This document shows positions 60,164 through 64,000 of a stretch of 64,000 bases of DNA, piece by piece. Made by a program: the position numbers and the translations under genes. The first letter of the stretch is position 1; each line of letters opens with the position of its first letter. The notes beneath the pieces are model-generated. The model did no database searches. It saw only the letters and a program-made list of their open reading frames with translations, and was not told where the DNA came from. The stretch lies in the NCBI RefSeq assembly GCF_022539315.1, contig NC_066316.1:4355501-4419500 (forward strand), written 5' to 3'. The DNA is from Serinus canaria. Taxonomy: Eukaryota; Chordata; Aves; Passeriformes; Fringillidae.

Positions 60164-63100
60164 AGCTGATCCTCACTGAGCATCAGGCCTAGACAAAAAC
60201 CTCCCATTGATCCCTGTACACAGGCTGCAATCAGGGTTAATTCCAATTAAATCCACGGAGCAGCCAGGATATAAACAACGAGTGGGAACAGGCTGGTTGA
60301 CAGCATTATTTTCCATCTTTTCTATATTCACCAGTGCTCAAGGAAGAGAAGATGTGCCACTGGAAAAGCTGCAGCTCCAATCATAAAAATCAGTGAACCC
60401 AAAATCGGGACGCAGTGACATGTAATTCAATATAGATGGAACAAGCCGTGGGATTTAATTTATTTCTATGTCACTGCTGTTTAGAAACACACACAACCTG
60501 ATCCAGAATAAATTCAACTCTAACTTGTGTTTTATCACTTCTCCCATCCTGAGCATCGCACAAGCAAAATCTATCCCAGATAAAGCTAAATTGAGCATGA
60601 AATGGTCTGTTATCCCACACCTATAGGGCCAGAAAATCTCCATCCTTGTTCTGATTCTGCTGGTAAAAGCAGCACCTCGCTCCCTGACATCAGGCTCCCT
60701 TTTCTGGGATGCAGCTCCCCGCCCCAGGGACAGCAGAGCAGGAAAAAGCTGCAGGGATAAAAATAAGCACTTTGCAGCAAAGCAAGGTGAGGAGAACACA
60801 ACGGAATCCTGATTCCAGAGACAGACCCAGCTACAGAGAGTGCAGCCACCGCCCTCAGCCTCTGCTGGAAAACAGCTTTTCTTGAGTCCTGCTGCAGCTC
60901 TGATCCAGCACAACCCACTGGTGCCTCTGGGAACCGGGAGGGAAGATAAACACGAGTCCTGGCCTGGCAGAAACCTGCAGGCTCCTGACTGCAGGGATGG
61001 AGGTCCTGCAGCACATCTTGTGTCTGCTTTAAGGGTGTCCCAATCTGACATGAACAACACCAGCAAGTGCCCAGGGAGCAACGGGAAAACAGTTTGGAAT
61101 TTTCCTGGAGCCCTTAACGCAGCCGAGCTCACTGCTAATGACCTTGAATGTAATCCACCTGTGAAATCAGCCCTGCCACTGAAGCACCACGCTGAAAACC
61201 CTCTGTGTGTGTGTTGTGTGCAGCACTCACAGACATGTAACACACCTACAGTCACAGATTTAGTTTAAGCCTCTGCGTGAAGCACCCACCAAGAGAGATC
61301 ACCACAGAGCACAGGGACAGAGGGAAGCCCGTTTTCCAGCAGGAACAACCTTTGTCACTTAAACATCCTGGCCTGGCTTTAAGCTGAGATACCCCCATAA
61401 TAAAGGAATGACATTTTCTGCAGAGAGCCAGAGGGAACAGGAATTTCAGCTGCCGACATCCCGAGCAGCATCCTGCAGGCCACCCCACTCTCAGGGCTGG
61501 ATAAACCCACTGGGAACAAGGCATTTCAGAAATGGCAGGCCACAGCTCCTTTACTGCTCACAATTCAGCCTCACTCTAGGGTGACATAGAGCACTTAAAC
61601 CCAGAGAAAGCAGGCACTGGGGTTTCTCACTTAATCCACGCCCTTTTAAACCCATCTGCCAGTGCTGCACCTGGCTTGGAGATGTTAGCAGGCAATTCCA
61701 GGGATAAACAGGCACAGGGCTGAACTAATAAACAGCATGGAACTGCTCCAGGCCCTGAACCCACAGGCCCACCACGATGGGTCGAGAAAAATCTGTAAAT
61801 TCCCGAACCTCTTCCTCATTGATAAAATATAACTCTGCTGCCTTCTGCCATGGGTACCGTGGTAGACGACCTCATGAGACAAAAGAGATCAAACCATTTC
61901 ATTTCAAAACATTCCTTAAAACCTATTGCATAATCTGAGGGCGGAGAGAGGGGGGGCGGTTGGCATTGTCTTCAAAAAGAAGAAATGGCTTGAAGAAAAA
62001 AATCAGCTACCAGGAAGAGCATTTTCTCAGACAGTTTTCAAAGGCCACATCCAGGGGTCAGACCTTTTGTGTTTACTTTCATAAATAGACCAGATTTTGC
62101 TCTGTTTGTTTCTCAGATAATAGAAAACAAACAGTTTTATTCAGCCCATCTGAAGAATGAATTAATTTTAAAAAAATTCATTGGCTACTCTTAAATGCAA
62201 TCATGTAATTCACTAAACAGCTATGACTATGATCCCTGAAATTCTGCCATAACCACACATCTGGAATTACTTCCTAATAGTTACATTTATCTTTAAAGCA
62301 AACATTGTTTTTTCAAGAGTTACTATTCTTCCAGGAAACATGCTAAGCTGTAGTTAGATTCATGTTACTCTAACTAAGGATTGTCAAGAGGTTTTTATGG
62401 GGCTGTGTTTGAAAAAAATATAGTTTGAACAGCAATCCCCAAATGGTCTCATGGTTTATGTAAATACTGTTCCCTGACTAACACACAGCCCAACCTATTG
62501 CAGCTTTCCTGGCACTAAAGATAAATTGTAAATTCATCTCTAACTCCCACTGATTGTGTGACAGGATTGCAAAGGGGACACAGGCACTCCCATCTCCAGG
62601 TCACCAGAGCACACGGGTCTGGTGACAAGCAGCACACAACCACTGTGACAAAGAGAATGGTGTCCTGATCCCACAGATCAGATATATACCTCCAAGAAGC
62701 CAAAATTACACACTGCCTCCTTTCTGGTAGCCCTCTGAAACCAAGGCTGGATGAGCACAGAAAGCAATTCCATTACCCTCTTTGCAGGATACTTTCCCTC
62801 CCAGTCAGTCCTTCCTCTCTATGCCTCAGATCATCTCACCAGTCCAGCTGTTCACTTTAGTGCAATAATTATTACTAAAAAGAGGGAAATTTAGATAATA
62901 TGTAACCAAACTTTGCATTTATTCTGAGCAACATTCAGCTCCCTCCTAACCACCAGCACAACCGACATTTAGTAATTTTTAAAATGTCATTTTAAGACAA
63001 TATTTAAACTGGAGAATGGAAGTTCCTCTGAACTCTTAGGGACCACCCACATCTTGTCACCCCAACAGGGTGAGATTCTCACCCTAAGCTTCCACACAGG

Positions 63101-64000
63101 GAAGTGGCCTGGTCAGAGTCAATAGGGGCACCTTGGGAGAGGCTCAGGGCTGGATGTCAAACGAGCATACACATCAAACAACCCCACAGGTCAAACTATG
63201 CAAGTATTTACAAAAGACTGTGTAGAAACTCAAGAGTTGTACAGAACCCTCGGACTGAGAAATTCAATTCCAAGCATAAAGCTTAGAAAGACTGGAAGAT
63301 GCATGTCCCAGTTCCAGCCATTTTTCAGCCTGAAGCCCAAGGAGGGGTTTCCAGGCTCTCTCCCTGCTCAGCCCCTGTGTTGCTGAACTGCAGCACATTT
63401 CCAGGGACAGGAGTTCCCTTGTCCTGAAGGGGCAGCACACTCACTTATGTTCTGCCTTTTTGTTTCAGCTGCTGAACCAATCCCAAAATAATAAAGGCAG
63501 TAACTCAACAAGGCTGTAACTCCCTTGACCTATAATATCCCCTCTCCCCCTCTCCCAGTCCCATCTTTCCTTCCACAAACAGAACCGTACTGTTTCTGCA
63601 TTTTCCAGCCCAAGAGTGCTGCGTGTCTTTGTCTTTGCTTCCCTTCACCACTTTGTGGTGCTGACTCCTCTGGCTGTCCATGCTCCAGGACGTGGAGCCC
63701 AACAGCCCAAAGCACCCTGAAAGGTCACAGAAAAGGGGGGACAGGCTGTGCTACCAAATGCCACAATCAGCCCGTGGGGCACTTCAGGAATGCACAAACA
63801 AGGCAAGACTGAAGCCTCTTTATTCCCAATACAGGCTGGAAAAGCATGTGAAGGTCACTAAAATCAGGCAGCCCGTCCTTCACGAGGGAGGTCTGCTTCC
63901 CACATCTCAGATAACCCATCACTCCAAAGACCAGGCAGTTGAGAGTGGATTCCAGGCTCTTGTTTTCCTTCTGAGGTCCCCAGGATATCATGCTCTAGCT
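60164..64000. other. Upstream flank of SPTBN1, no gene recognised
   Basis: Intergenic or distal upstream sequence. The longest open frame (266 codons, minus strand, 60455-61255) has no recognised domain. A plus-strand frame of 142 codons overlaps it, which suggests a stop-poor composition rather than coding. No tRNA, transposon or conserved exon is seen. Confidence 0.7.

Noticed and set aside
1..64000. tRNA, rRNA, CRISPR array, bacterial operon or viral insertion
   Set aside because: None seen. The window is a vertebrate nuclear gene with spliceosomal introns.

Overview
The window is vertebrate genomic DNA holding the 5' part of one large gene on the minus strand: SPTBN1, which encodes non-erythrocytic beta-II spectrin. 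The organism is most likely a bird. Exon translations are near-identical to mammalian beta-II spectrin, introns are compact, and the only recognisable transposable element in 64 kb is a 5'-truncated CR1 LINE tail of avian/reptilian type. I cannot name the species.

Layout, in gene order from high to low coordinates. 60.2-64.0 kb is the upstream flank with no supportable gene. 59.38-60.15 kb is a CpG island, the likely main promoter (P1) with an unlocated non-coding first exon. 58241-58440 is the first coding exon of the long-N-terminus isoform (starts [10 protein letters not shown]). A 33-kb intron follows. Inside it lie a second CpG island (about 44.98-45.27 kb, P2) with the alternative first coding exon (44483-44591, starts MELQKSTSMPG), and a third unexpected CpG island (about 27.79-28.05 kb). 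From 25273 down to position 1 there are 17 further coding exons, the last cut by the window edge. Both alternative first exons end in phase 1 and join the common exon at 25122-25273.

The encoded protein (numbered for the MTTT isoform, about 1315 residues here; the human protein has about 2364) contains the actin-binding tandem calponin-homology domains (about residues 54-278) and spectrin repeats 1 to about 10. The ankyrin-binding repeats, tetramerisation region and PH domain lie beyond position 1. Every exon junction was phase-checked: 19 coding segments join without a frame break.

Most interesting points: a 217-nt GC-AG intron (8862-9078) with no in-frame stop; a short uORF immediately upstream of each alternative start codon, one whose stop codon directly abuts the main ATG; a third CpG island with a strong minus-strand splice donor; and two unusually long perfect inverted repeats (13-bp arms) in introns. 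I see no wholly new multi-gene system. This is one conserved cytoskeletal gene with complex 5' regulation.
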